A stretch of 64,000 nucleotides of DNA from Desmodus rotundus (Eukaryota > Chordata > Mammalia > Chiroptera > Phyllostomidae). Made by a program: the position numbers and the translations under genes. This document shows, piece after piece, positions 10,999-20,490 of this stretch. Each line of letters begins with the position of its first letter. Positions within the stretch are counted from its first letter, which is position 1. The stretch lies in contig NC_071392.1 in assembly GCF_022682495.2 (NCBI RefSeq), forward strand, positions 70,206,097 to 70,270,096, given 5' to 3'. Below the pieces are notes generated by a model, which was not told the origin of the DNA, made no database searches, and saw only the letters and a program-made list of their open reading frames with translations.

Positions 10999-11838
10999 TT
11001 AGGTAACTCCCTTTAACATTTCATATAATAAGGGCTTGGTGATGATGAACTTCTTTAACTTGACCTTATCTGAGAAGCTCTTTATCTTCCCTTCCATTCT
11101 AAATGATAGCTTTGCTGGATACAGTAATCTTGGATGTAGGTCCTTGCCTTTCATGACTTGGAATACTTCTTGCCAGCCCCTTCTTGCCTGTAAGGTCTCT
11201 TTGGAGAAATCAGCTGACAGTCTTATGGGAACCCCTTTGTAGGTAACTGTCTCCTTTTCTCTTGCTGCTTCTAAGATTCTCTCCTTATTTTTAATCTTGG
11301 GTAATGTAATTATGATGTGCCTTGGTGTGTTCCTCCTTGGGTCCAGCTTCTTTGGGACTCTGTGAGCTTCCTGGACTTCCTGGAAGTCTATTTCCTTCAC
11401 CAGATCGGGGAAGTTCTCCTTCATTATTTGTTCGAATAAGTTTTCAATTTTTTGTTCTTCCTCTTCTCCTTCTGGCACCCCTATAATTCGGATGTTGGAA
11501 CGTTTAAAGATGTCCTGGAGGTTCCTAAGCCTCTCCTCATTTTTCTGAATTCTTGTTTCTTCATTCTTTTCTGGTTGCATGTTTCTTTCTTCCTTCTGGT
11601 CCACACCATTGATTTGAGTTCCAGTTTCCTTCACCTCACTATTGGTTCCCTGTACATTTTCCTTTGTTTCTCTTAGCATAGGCTTCATTTTTTCATCTGG
11701 TTTTCGAACAGATTCAACCAATTCTGTGAGCATCTTGATAACCAGTGTTTTGAACTGTGCATCCAATAGGTTGGCTATCTCTTCCTCACTTAGTTGTATT
11801 TTTTCTGGAGCTTTGAAGTGTTCTGTCATTTGGGCCAT
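10999..11838 (-). CDS. HAL1-B ORF1: L1 ORF1p-like RNA-binding protein
   Basis: An open frame of 279 codons starting MAQMTEHFKAPEK; HAL1-C starts at the same ATG, which supports it. It follows the L1 ORF1p plan: a charged N-terminus, a helical region of about residues 28-112 predicted to be coiled coil, an RRM-like domain at about 114-205 (NIRIIGVPEGEEEEQ, PRHIIITLPKI) and a C-terminal domain at about 206-275 (YKGVPIRLSADFSKETLQ, LHPRLLYPAKLSF). It is 31 residues shorter than the 310-residue ORF1 of the full-length L1, mostly in the coiled coil. By family knowledge it would bind RNA, trimerise and form RNPs in the cytoplasm. The element has no polymerase of its own and would depend on L1 ORF2p. 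Whether it is expressed is unknown. Confidence 0.88.
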   Translation of the reverse strand: MAQMTEHFKAPEKIQLSEEEIANLLDAQFKTLVIKMLTELVESVRKPDEKMKPMLRETKENVQGTNSEVKETGTQINGVDQKEERNMQPEKNEETRIQKNEERLRNLQDIFKRSNIRIIGVPEGEEEEQKIENLFEQIMKENFPDLVKEIDFQEVQEAHRVPKKLDPRRNTPRHIIITLPKIKNKERILEAAREKETVTYKGVPIRLSADFSKETLQARRGWQEVFQVMKGKDLHPRLLYPAKLSFRMEGKIKSFSDKVKLKKFIITKPLLYEMLKGVT

Positions 11839-12600
11839 TTTTTTTTTTTTTTTTGTCTTGGTGCACCTGTTACTTAAAAAGGCGGAGCCTTAGTTGTTCC
11901 CGGGGCGGGGTAACGCTGGTTGCTGAGCTGTGCCGCTGTACATGGGGGAGGGGCTGAGAGGGAGCATTGGCACCCGCTCCACTCTCCACTGGACCTCAAT
12001 CTTTCACTCCGATACCCACAATCAAACTGGGCCCCTCTGTTGCTGGTTCCCGAGTGGGTGGGCCTGTGCACACCCCAGGCCCCTGTGGGTCTCTCCAACG
12101 ACCTCTCCTGTGAGGCTGGGAGTCTCTCCTGCTGCCGCCCCAACCCCCACGGGCGTTTTCAATCAGAGGTTTGAGGCTTTATTTCCCCCGCGCTGGAGCC
12201 CTGGGTTGCACGGTCTGGTTTGCTCCCCATTGTTTGCCCAGTTTATCTGTGCAGGAATGTGAGGCCGAGGGGTGCTACCCACCACTCTGCCTGCCCCGTT
12301 CTCTGCCACTCTTTGAGTCCGGCCCTCTCGGTTTATCTGTGCGAGAATGTGGGGCCGCAGGGTCTGCTAGTGGTCAGACTGCCTGCCCCTTTAGTCCCAC
12401 ACTCCGCCAGTCTGGGTCCCGCCACGGCAACACAAGTCCTCTCTGCCCCAGCTGCCCGTCTCCGCCCCTCCTACCGGTCTGGATGAATGTTTATTTTTTA
12501 TTTCCTTGGTGTCGGACTTTCTTGCCGTTCGATTTTCTGTCAGTTCTGGTTGTGCCAGGAGGCGCAGTGTGTCTACCTACACCGCCATCTTGGTTCTGTA
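11839..12600 (-). promoter_or_regulatory. HAL1-B CpG-rich 5' UTR / putative internal promoter
   Basis: A 762-bp GC- and CpG-rich stretch upstream of ORF1. Close to the 5' end the minus strand carries CCAAGATGGCGG (plus-strand 12582-12593), matching the YY1-type site found at the start of L1 promoters. It stands out from the AT-rich surroundings. Promoter activity is inferred from its position and from L1 biology. Confidence 0.6.
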
Positions 12601-12616
12601 AGGCTTTTTACTCTTT

Positions 12617-13704
12617 ATTCCTTAGTAGAATACATGTTTTATTCTACCTTGACGAATTCAGTTGGATATCCCAGAAAGATATGTGGAAGTTCCCCACTTA
12701 CCTGCCACTTTTCAGTCCGGAGCCAAAAACAAGACCTGAACAGACAACATGTTTTAACATTTAGATGTTTTTGCTAGGGAGACAATTTTTTTTCCAACCT
12801 AATATCTTCTTGTTTCTGAAGAAATTTTGCATAAAAATGTATATGTCTAAAGGAATTCACTAAGGAAGGCCTATGGCTGTTTGCTCAGAGTCCCCACAGA
12901 GTAGAATTAATTTTGAAAATTCATCAGGGATTATAGGTTGGTTCTCAGATTTACAGGCTTAAAAAATGGACTTTTTTGGAGCATACTAATGATCAAATTC
13001 ATAGAGAATGGTGTGTATAATCAAATCTTATTATTTTACAATGATAAGAATAGTTATACAAGTCAAAATTCTAGCACCCATTTAACGCATTAGACTTTTT
13101 AGAGAAAGTCATTTATAATCAAGAATTGGGAATAAGCATGGAATCAGAGCAAAGAGAGTTGTGTTGAAGATATATAATTAGAAATAAAATCTTCTCCAGA
13201 CTAAGAAAACCTCACCACAGAGATAGAAGGGAAAAAACAATTTTATTATTGAATAAGCATTAAACTACAATGGGACGTGCATGGTAGGCAATCAGCTAAA
13301 AAAGTTGCAAAACCAAAAAGAAATCTCACCCTTTTGTATAGTCAAGCAGATACAACCCATGGCATGCATGTCCTCATGGTGAATAGTAACTAGTTCTCAA
13401 CTAAGAGGACTTAACAGCACTCTTTCTCACACGAAGTTCATTCTCAACTCACTTGGTAACTGCACTATACCATCTGTGTTAGCTAATTGGCTTTACCCAA
13501 AAGAAAAATAAACTTCTTATATCTGTATGACAGGAGGTCGTCTTGCAACTTGGAGTGAGGCTCTCACTGAAGTTAGGCCACTATTGTCCCATAGAAACTG
13601 GAAAATAGAAGTGTTATCTTCCTTGTAATTATATTTCAAAGAGATGGTTCCTAGGTCCTTGAGAAAGACATCCCTGGGTCTTTAAGCGGACAAGAAGCTT
13701 GTTT
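12617..13704. other. No recognisable feature
   Basis: AT-rich unique-looking DNA; no exon, RNA gene or repeat recognised. Confidence 0.45.
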
Positions 13705-14156
13705 GACTTTTAAGAACATACACCTTATGATCCCACTTATACAAGGAATCTAAACCAACAACCCCACTCCACCGCCCCCCACCCCCCCAAAAAAACTAGC
13801 CAAACCAAAAAACCTAGCTTATGAATGCAGAGAACAGATAAGTCATCACCAGAGGCAGGGTTAGTGGGAGGGCAAAAAGGGGGAGACAGGGATTAGAAAG
13901 TACAAACTTCCTCTTATAATGTATTGAATGGGAACTATATTCTGTATTGTATATTTGAAAATTGCTAAAAGAGTAGATCTTAACAAGTTTTCATCTCAAG
14001 AAAAGAATAGTTTGGAACTATGTATGGTGATAAATGTTAACTAGACTTATTGTGGTAATCATTTCACAATACATACAAATAAATCATTATGTTGTTTGTA
14101 TACCTGAAAATAATATAATGTAATATATTTGTTATATCTAAATTCAATAAAATATA
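13705..14156 (+). mobile_element. Old L1 3' UTR
   Basis: Sense L1M-type 3' UTR: AGAGTAGATCTTAACAAG, then TTATTGTGGTAATCATTTCA, then CCTGAAAATAATATAATG and a final CAATAAAATA. It includes a C-run/A-run patch at 13765-13797. No coding part survives. Confidence 0.7.
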
Positions 14157-15807
14157 GACATCCACATTTCAAAGAGGAGAGAAAAAACTCACACTTTCTA
14201 AAGGAAATATTCTAAGAAAATGGAAGGGGGAAAGAAGTCCTCTTATTTTCAACAGGGATAATTAAGCCTTTTATATTTAATCTGTATTTGCCCTTAAATG
14301 TACAATATTCCAAAGCTTAATTTGCCTCAGACTGGTGTTGGACAGATTCTTTTTTCTCTAGATGCTTGAATTTTCAGTTCCTCCCTTTGCCTTTCTCTCT
14401 CTCATCTCTACATTCATTAACACATCCTTCCTTTAAATATGTGTCTATTTCATTCAATCAGTTTACATAAATTATCCAGGAGATCCAGTCAATCTCTTTA
14501 AGGCAAATTTGCTTATTGTTGCTTTATACACCAATTTCAATGTTTGTCTCTTAAAGTAAATTCATTTCCACTTCTTCCAAGTTTTTGAGAGGCACTTGTA
14601 GCTCCACGCAGAAAATCTAACAGCATAGAATCTACCTGAAATAACACACCCCTAGAACAGGTACTCAGCAACTATTGCTGATGAATTGAGAAACCTCATT
14701 AACTGAAAGGCTGGCATAGCTCTCATTCCAGTTTAACTGGTTTCTGTGTAAAGCTTTATATTGGCAATTACAGGAATGGTTTCCATTTCCCTTTGCTGTT
14801 AAAGAAACTAGCAGATTGAAGCAATGACATTACCAAAATAATGACTACATCTAAAATGGAAACACTTCAAGTGTCTTCTGAAGAATTATTTAACCTCTTG
14901 AGATTTACCTGAGCTTGTATAACTACTTTGTTGTGAAAATTTAGAGTAGAAAGAAATCTGGCTACTGAAGCACGATAGTGACCTGCTCAGCTTCTCTTTC
15001 CTGATACTACATCCAGCTACTCTGTTAGGATACTCATTGCTCTGGGCTCTGTTACTGCCTTTAGCACTGTGAGAAGTACTCTAATTAATATTCCTTGATT
15101 CCCTTAGGACTTAATTCATCTGAAATACCTTTGGAGGCAGTTTTACTGGTCTACATGCACTGATTTAATAAGAAATAGTCACCATTCTTAAGAGTAAGAA
15201 TTTTCAGCGACAAGTTAGTTGTGCCTCTTGCTTCAGAGGCATCTTCCTCCAAATAAGATAATTTATTCTGGATAGCATAGAAAACAAAGAGAAATTAATA
15301 CTGTTATCATTAAACAGTTTCTAAATTAATAAACAAATGTGTTTCTACAAGACATGCCAGTAAGAGCTTCTACAAAACCACTACCAATTGCTTTTATGGA
15401 TTAAGAAATAAAAGGCAGTTCGCTTTTTTTTTTTTGAAGTCAAGGCTTTGTGTTCTCCACTAGATTATAAATAACAATTTATAAAAAGCCATAATTCCTG
15501 CATTTTTATGTACTTTCCCTCACTTGGTATATATTAAACTGAGATACAAATGTAGCAGAAGTGTTTCCTAGGGACGAGTTTTCCTGAAAGGAAGAATACA
15601 AGCATTCCCCTTTTTGGAGATCACGGAGTCATGGTCTCAAAGTGAGAGAGACAGTGGTCTCATAAATCCAGAAGACCTGAGAATGGATTCCTCTGCCAAT
15701 CAAGAGATCCTCCTTGAGCCCTCCTCCTCTCATCATTTCCTTATACATATATTTTACTTCATGGTCACTATATATACCACTATTATATGGTTTATAAGAC
15801 CATTATG
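14157..15807. other. Mostly featureless, minor MIR/L2-like scraps
   Basis: AT-rich DNA. A weak MIR/L2-tail resemblance lies at about 14640-14690 (ACAGGTACTCAGCAACTATT) and a T-run at 15423-15434. Nothing coding is recognised. Confidence 0.4.
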
Positions 15808-15846
15808 GAGGGACAACTGTAATAGCATAAACAATAAAATATTTTA
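15808..15846 (+). mobile_element. L1/HAL1 3'-terminal tail fragment, sense
   Basis: GGGACAACTGTAATAGCATA followed by AACAATAAAATATTTT is the HAL1 terminal motif in the plus orientation. It is about 40 bp long, so probably a severely 5'-truncated copy. Confidence 0.5.
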
Positions 15847-15871
15847 AAAGGAGTTATGGAGAACACAAAGC

Positions 15872-15915
15872 AGCCAACACATAGCAGATGTTCAATAAAG
15901 GGTAGCTATTTTTAT
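15872..15915 (+). repeat. MIR/L2 tail fragment
   Basis: AACACATAGCAGATGTTCAA followed by TAAAGG resembles the shared 3' tail of MIR and L2. Confidence 0.4.
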
Positions 15916-16295
15916 CTTGCTATCCAAGGTTCTATAGCATCTGACTTAGAGATCACTGAAAAATGACAATTATCATTTGCTCGGCACTATTCTCCTGGAT
16001 TCAAATGCAGAATTTCTGTACCTGAGATTAGTGCAGCATGTTTTCATAATGAGTTTTAATCTATTCCTAACACATTATTTTTCCCTGCAAAAGCATCTAA
16101 ATCCTGTTAGATAAGAAAAGCAATCCCATCATAATATGTATCCATGCTTTCATATGCAATGTTTCTTATATATTTGTCATCAAATAGAGCAGCTTTGTTT
16201 TTACTCAAAACCTAATATCAGACAATAAGTTTATTCCCATTGCATCTATTTGAGTAACTATGAAATATGCTACATTTAACATGAGAATTTCTGTT
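15916..16295. other. No recognisable feature
   Basis: AT-rich; nothing recognised. Confidence 0.45.
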
Positions 16296-16521
16296 TTTAA
16301 ATTTCAAATATGTTTATTGATTTTAGAGAGAGGGAAAGGGAGGAGGAGAGAGAGATAGAAACACCAATGTGAGAGAAAAACATCTATTGGTTGCTTATCA
16401 TATGTGCACAGACCAGGGATCGAACCCTCAACCTAGGTATGTGCCCTGACTGGGGATTGGACCCGTAAACTTTTGCTGCACAGGATGATGTTCCACCCAA
16501 CTGAGTCACCCAGCCTGGGCT
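16296..16521 (-). mobile_element. Ves SINE
   Basis: Antisense copy: a TTTATTGATTTTAGAGAGAG tail, two GATCGAACC/GGTATGTGCCCTGACTGG blocks, and an ACTGAGTCACCCAGCCTGGG head complement. Confidence 0.9.
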
Positions 16522-16689
16522 CTAGTTGTTCTTTATCTGTGTAATCTGTAACAGTTGAAAGAGTTTACTAAACTTCCATTTTACATTTTAGCATTTCATC
16601 CTTGAACCCATCAACTTTTTAAAAAAGTCATTCATTCTCTCTTCCTACAACTACCATTATTTTTATGAGAAAAAGTTAACTTTATTTTT

Positions 16690-16810
16690 TTAACTTTAAT
16701 CTTTATTGCATTTTTTCTGTTACCATTTAGTCCCCTTATACCACTTCCCCCCAGCAATCACCACACTGTTGTCATGTCCATGAGTCCTTTTTCCTTTTTG
16801 CTCAATACAT
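16690..16810 (-). mobile_element. L1 3' UTR fragment, antisense
   Basis: CTTTATTGCATTTTTTCTGT followed by CAGCAATCACCACACTGTTG, similar to the antisense L1 3' UTR at 320-350. Short and diverged. Confidence 0.5.
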
Positions 16811-17267
16811 CAACTTGTAAAGTTCATATCATTTATTTTGTAAGTAGCATTGAGGTTTAAGTAATTTCTTTGCCTCCTCACCTCAATCTCCTATTTCATT
16901 TTTTTTAATATATTTATTGATTATGCTATTACAGTTGTCCCATTTCCCCCCCACTCCACTCCATCCTTCCCACCCCCCTCCCTCCCACATCCCCCCCCCA
17001 TAGTTCATGTCCATGGGTCATACTTATAAGTTCTTTGGCTTCTACATTTCCTACACTATTTTTACCCTCCCCCTGTCTATTTTCCACCTATCATCTATGC
17101 TACTTATTCTCTGTACCTTTACCCCCCTCTCCCCCTCCCACTCCCTTATTGACAACCCTCATATTCTAGTTGTTTTCCTAGTTTGCTCTTGTTTTTGTTT
17201 TATGTGTGGTTGTTAATAACTGAGTTTGCTGTCATTTTTACTGTTCCTATTTTTGATCTTCTTTTTC

Positions 17268-17966
17268 TTAGGTAACTCCCTTTAACATTTCATATAATAA
17301 GGGCTTGGTGATGATGAACTTCTTTAACTTGACCTTATCTGAGAAGCACTTTATCTTCCCTTCCATTCTAAATGATAGCTTTGCTGGATACAGTAATCTT
17401 GGATGTAGGTTCTTGCATTTAATCTTGGGTAATGTAATTATGATGTGCCTTGGTGTGTTCCTCCTTGGGTCCAGCTTCTTTGGGACTCTCTGAGCTTCCT
17501 GGACTTCCTGGAAGTCCATTTCCTTTGCCAGATTAGGGAAGTTCTCCTTCATTATTTGTTCAAATAAGTTTTCAATTTTTTGTTCTTCCTCTTCTCTTTC
17601 CGGTACCCCTATAATTCGGATGTTAGAACGTTTAAATATGTCCTTTAGGTTCCTAAGCCTGTCCTCATTTTTTTGAATTCTTGTTTCTTCATTCTTTTCT
17701 GGTTGGATGTTTGTTTCTTCCTTCTGGTCCATACCATTGATTTGAGTCCCAGTTTCCTTCTCATCACTATTGGTTCCCTGTACATTTTCCTTTGTTTCTC
17801 TTAGCATAGGCTTCATTTTTTCATCTGTTTTTCGAACAGATTCAACCAAGTCTGTGAGCATATTGATAACCAGTGCTTTGAACTGTGCATCCGATAGGTT
17901 GGCTATCTCTTCGTCGCTTAGTTGTATTTTCTCAGGAGCTTTGAAGTGTTCTGTCATTTGGGCCAT
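17268..17966 (-). CDS. HAL1-C ORF1 with in-frame deletion
   Basis: An open frame of 232 codons, aligned end to end with HAL1-B ORF1 but missing 47 codons (141 bp) after HIIITLPKIK; the junction is at about 17411-17420. The loss removes the last part of the RRM-like domain and the start of the C-terminal domain, including the YKGVPIRLSADFSKET block. The frame then resumes at LHPRLLYPAKLSF. In L1 ORF1p the missing part contributes to RNA binding, so the product is predicted to be non-functional even though the frame is open. About 88% of residues match HAL1-B over the first 180 positions by eye. Confidence 0.75.
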   Translation of the reverse strand: MAQMTEHFKAPEKIQLSDEEIANLSDAQFKALVINMLTDLVESVRKTDEKMKPMLRETKENVQGTNSDEKETGTQINGMDQKEETNIQPEKNEETRIQKNEDRLRNLKDIFKRSNIRIIGVPEREEEEQKIENLFEQIMKENFPNLAKEMDFQEVQEAQRVPKKLDPRRNTPRHIIITLPKIKCKNLHPRLLYPAKLSFRMEGKIKCFSDKVKLKKFIITKPLLYEMLKGVT

Positions 17967-18701
17967 TTTTTTTTTGTTTGTTTGTCTTGGCGCGTCTGTT
18001 ACTTTAAGGGGCGGAGCCTTAGGTGTTCCCCTGGGCGGGGTAATGCTGGTGGCTGCACTGTGACGCTGTACGTGGGGGAGGGGCCGAGAGGGAGCAATGG
18101 CGCCTGCCTCACTCTCCTCCGGATTTCAATCTTTCACTCCGATACCCACAATCAAACTGGGCCCCTCTGGTGCTGGTTCCCGAGTAAGTGGGCCTGTGCA
18201 CACTCTAGGCCCCTGTGGGTCTCTCCCAGCAACCTCTCCTGTGAGGCTGGGAGTCTCTCCTGTTGCCGCCCCAACCCCCAGGGGCGCTTTCAATCAGAGG
18301 TTTGAGGCTTTATTTCCCCGAGCTGGAGCCCTGGGTTGCGCAGCGGTCTGCTTCGCTCCCCCGTTCGTCAGGTTTATCTGTGGGCAAATGTGGTGCCGCG
18401 GGGTGCTCTCCACCACTCTGAGTCCGGCCCTCTGGGTTTATCTGTGCAAACGTGGGGCCACAGGGTCTGCTAGTGCTCAGACTGCCTGCGCCATTTGTCC
18501 CACACTCCTCCAGTCTCAGTCCCGCCACAGCCACGCGAGTCCTCTCGACCCGGGTGCCCGTCTCCGCCCCTCCTACCAGTCTGGATGAATGGTTATTTTC
18601 TATTTTCTTGGTGTTGGTCCCCCTTGCTGTTCGATTCTCTGTCAGTTCTGGTTGTGCGAGGAGGCGCAGTGTGTCTACCTATGCCGCCATCTTGGTTCCT
18701 C
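17967..18701 (-). promoter_or_regulatory. HAL1-C CpG-rich 5' UTR
   Basis: GC-rich block with many CpGs (for example GGGCGGGG, GGCGCC, CACGCG). It starts on the minus strand at a CCAAGATGGCGG motif. It is a candidate internal promoter, by similarity to HAL1-B. Confidence 0.55.
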
Positions 18702-18718
18702 CTCCTATTTCATTTTTT

Positions 18719-19384
18719 AAAACTTTTATCACTGAAAAAAGTCTTCATTAACTCTTCAGGAATTGTACATTAACCTGCTCTAATTTGGTCAAAAGCTAAA
18801 ATACAGTCCTCTTAATAAATACTGCTCAAAAATAATAAATCCATAAACAGAGGAATTGAATTAGTTGTAAAGCTTATATACTTAAGATTGAATGAACAAT
18901 GTATTAACTGATTTGATTATAAGATACGTTAATGATAATGACTTAAAATATTATATATTCCAAGTATCACATTTGAATTTTAATAGAAAATTTATGGAGA
19001 TTAAATATTTTAATTTAATTTTTTATTAAAAATATTTATTTTGAAACAGATATCAAGTTAATCCAGTACAGACTACTATTATATAATTCAATGCTTATGT
19101 TAAATACAATGTTGGATTATACAATTCAAGCATATGTTAGAAAGATTCTGTTAGAAAGCACAGAAAGATTCTGAAAAATAGAAGAATGGAATTGTATTCA
19201 TGAATAAGTTTGAAATTAATCTTTCAATTACAAATATTAATTTAAAGACATTTAACAGATATCTTGCATAAACTTTTCTTCAAGACCTTTTATCTTTTAT
19301 GAAAACTATACTTACCTTATCATATGACAAATTCAAAGACTCATGCAGTGTTATAGTTAGAACTTAAATGGAACTTAAAAATCA
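18719..19384. other. No recognisable feature
   Basis: Very AT-rich; nothing recognised. Confidence 0.45.
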
Positions 19385-19535
19385 TCCAGTCCAATCCTTT
19401 TATTTTGCAATTGAAATAGAGGTTTAGTGGTGGAATCTTAGCCCCAAGTCAAACAGCTAGAAGTGCCAGAGATAAGACTAGAACTCATTTCTTCCAAAAT
19501 CAAACTCTACACTCTGGAGTAAAGACACTACACTG
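19385..19535 (-). repeat. MIR SINE, antisense
   Basis: ATTTTGCAATTGAAATAGAG, then CAAACAGCTAGAAGTGCCAG and ACTAGAACTCATTTC: the antisense MIR order of 'fraction of cells in a count' core (CACACAGCTAGTAAGTGGCAG type). Confidence 0.6.
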
Positions 19536-19589
19536 GCAGCCTTTCTTAATATTGATTGATTCAGAGGCCTAGAAACAGTAACACAATTT

Positions 19590-19900
19590 TATTTAGGGGT
19601 CACATACAACCTCTAAAAAATATTTCCTAGACTCGCTTGCAGCCAGATGTAGTCATATGACTACACTTCAGCCAATGAGATACCAAGAATAAATGTGTAG
19701 ACTTTTAGGAAGTCTCCTTAAAAAGGGAAGGGATATGCCATTCTCCCTTTTCTTCTTCCCTATTGTTGTCTGGAATGCAGATGTGATGGCTGTAGTTCTA
19801 GCAGCCATGAGGGACCATGAGGATGAGGACCACATCTTGAGAGTAGTTAAGTAGAGAACTTCTATAGAATGAGCCTGGATCCCCGATAACCTTCCTGAGA
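19590..19900. repeat. Ancient mammal-wide interspersed repeat, LTR-like
   Basis: Blocks such as GACTCGCTTGCAGCCAGATG, CAGCCAATGAGATACCAAG and GGAATGCAGATGTGATGGCT recur in an old mammalian interspersed family. I cannot name the family with confidence, and no coding role is seen. Confidence 0.4.
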
Positions 19901-20209
19901 ATTGCTGGTAGAATGTTTGTGGAATATGAAAGAAACAGATCATAAATATTGACTCCAAGGTTTTTAGCCTGAGTGGTTGGTAGAATGAAATTACCATTTA
20001 CTGAGATGGGAGAAGAATGGATTTATAGGAGGGCAAGTAAGATGGGTTAGTTAAGTTTGGCTGCATATAACTGAAAAACTCAAAATAACAGTGGCTTAAG
20101 TAACATAGATATTTATTTTTTACATAAAAGAAGATCCACTCTTCTTCAGAAATAGGTTCCACTCTTTCTTCATAATGGACCCAAACCTGTCTGTCTCTCA
20201 TCACTTTCA

Positions 20210-20490
20210 CTGCAATCACTCTGGTCCCAGTCACTATCTTCTCTTACCTGGTTTACAGCAGTGGCCTCCTAACTAGTCTCCCTGCTTTCATTCCTACCAG
20301 CCATCCCCTCTCCCCAGTATATTTTCCACAGAAGAGCCAGTCTTAATTTTTAAAAACATAATGGCCTGATGTTACTCTTTTGTTCAGAACTTGCCAATGG
20401 CTGCCCCTACTCAGAGTAAGAACAAAGTCCCATTGTAGCCTGCCAGGTCTGACATGATCTGGTCCCCTCCTATGGCTCTGACTCCTCCTA
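20210..20490 (+). repeat. LINE2 (L2) fragment
   Basis: Contains ACTTGCCAATGGCTGCCCCT, AGAGTAAGAACAAAGTCCC and CTGACATGATCTGGTCCCC, the order seen in the L2 3' region. Old and non-coding. Confidence 0.6.

Larger units (their letters stand above)
10591..12600 (-). mobile_element. HAL1-B, full-length half-L1 with intact ORF1
   Basis: A 2,010-bp minus-strand element flanked by a 16-bp duplication with 14 matches (10575-10590 and 12601-12616, AGG[T/C]TTTTTAC[A/T]CTTT). The nick site reads CTTT/A, as expected for L1 endonuclease. Parts on the minus strand: CpG-rich 5' UTR of 762 bp, intact 279-codon ORF1, 408-bp 3' UTR with G-rich runs, and the terminal motif GGGACAACTGTAATAGC followed by an AATAAATAT tail. 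There is no ORF2. It lacks the 39-bp 5' segment, as does HAL1-C. Confidence 0.9.
16905..18701 (-). mobile_element. HAL1-C, full-length half-L1
   Basis: A 1,797-bp minus-strand element with a 17-bp perfect duplication, CTCCTATTTCATTTTTT (16888-16904 and 18702-18718). The nick site TTTTTT/AA is an ideal L1 endonuclease target. It has the same architecture as HAL1-B, and its 5' UTR (735 bp) is closely similar. It also lacks the 39-bp 5' segment. The YY1-like motif is at 18684-18695. ORF1 carries an in-frame internal deletion. Confidence 0.9.

Noticed and set aside
8334..12600. HAL1-A plus HAL1-B as one long composite element or tandem duplication
   Set aside because: Each has its own distinct target-site duplication, and they belong to different 5' subfamilies, so they are independent insertions.
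12171..12764. 197-codon plus-strand open frame
   Set aside because: Lies in the GC-rich 5' UTR of HAL1-B read in antisense. Similar frames occur over HAL1-C and HAL1-D at the same place, so it is a repeat artefact.
18097..18588. 163-codon plus-strand open frame with CpG-rich codons
   Set aside because: Antisense of the HAL1-C 5' UTR.
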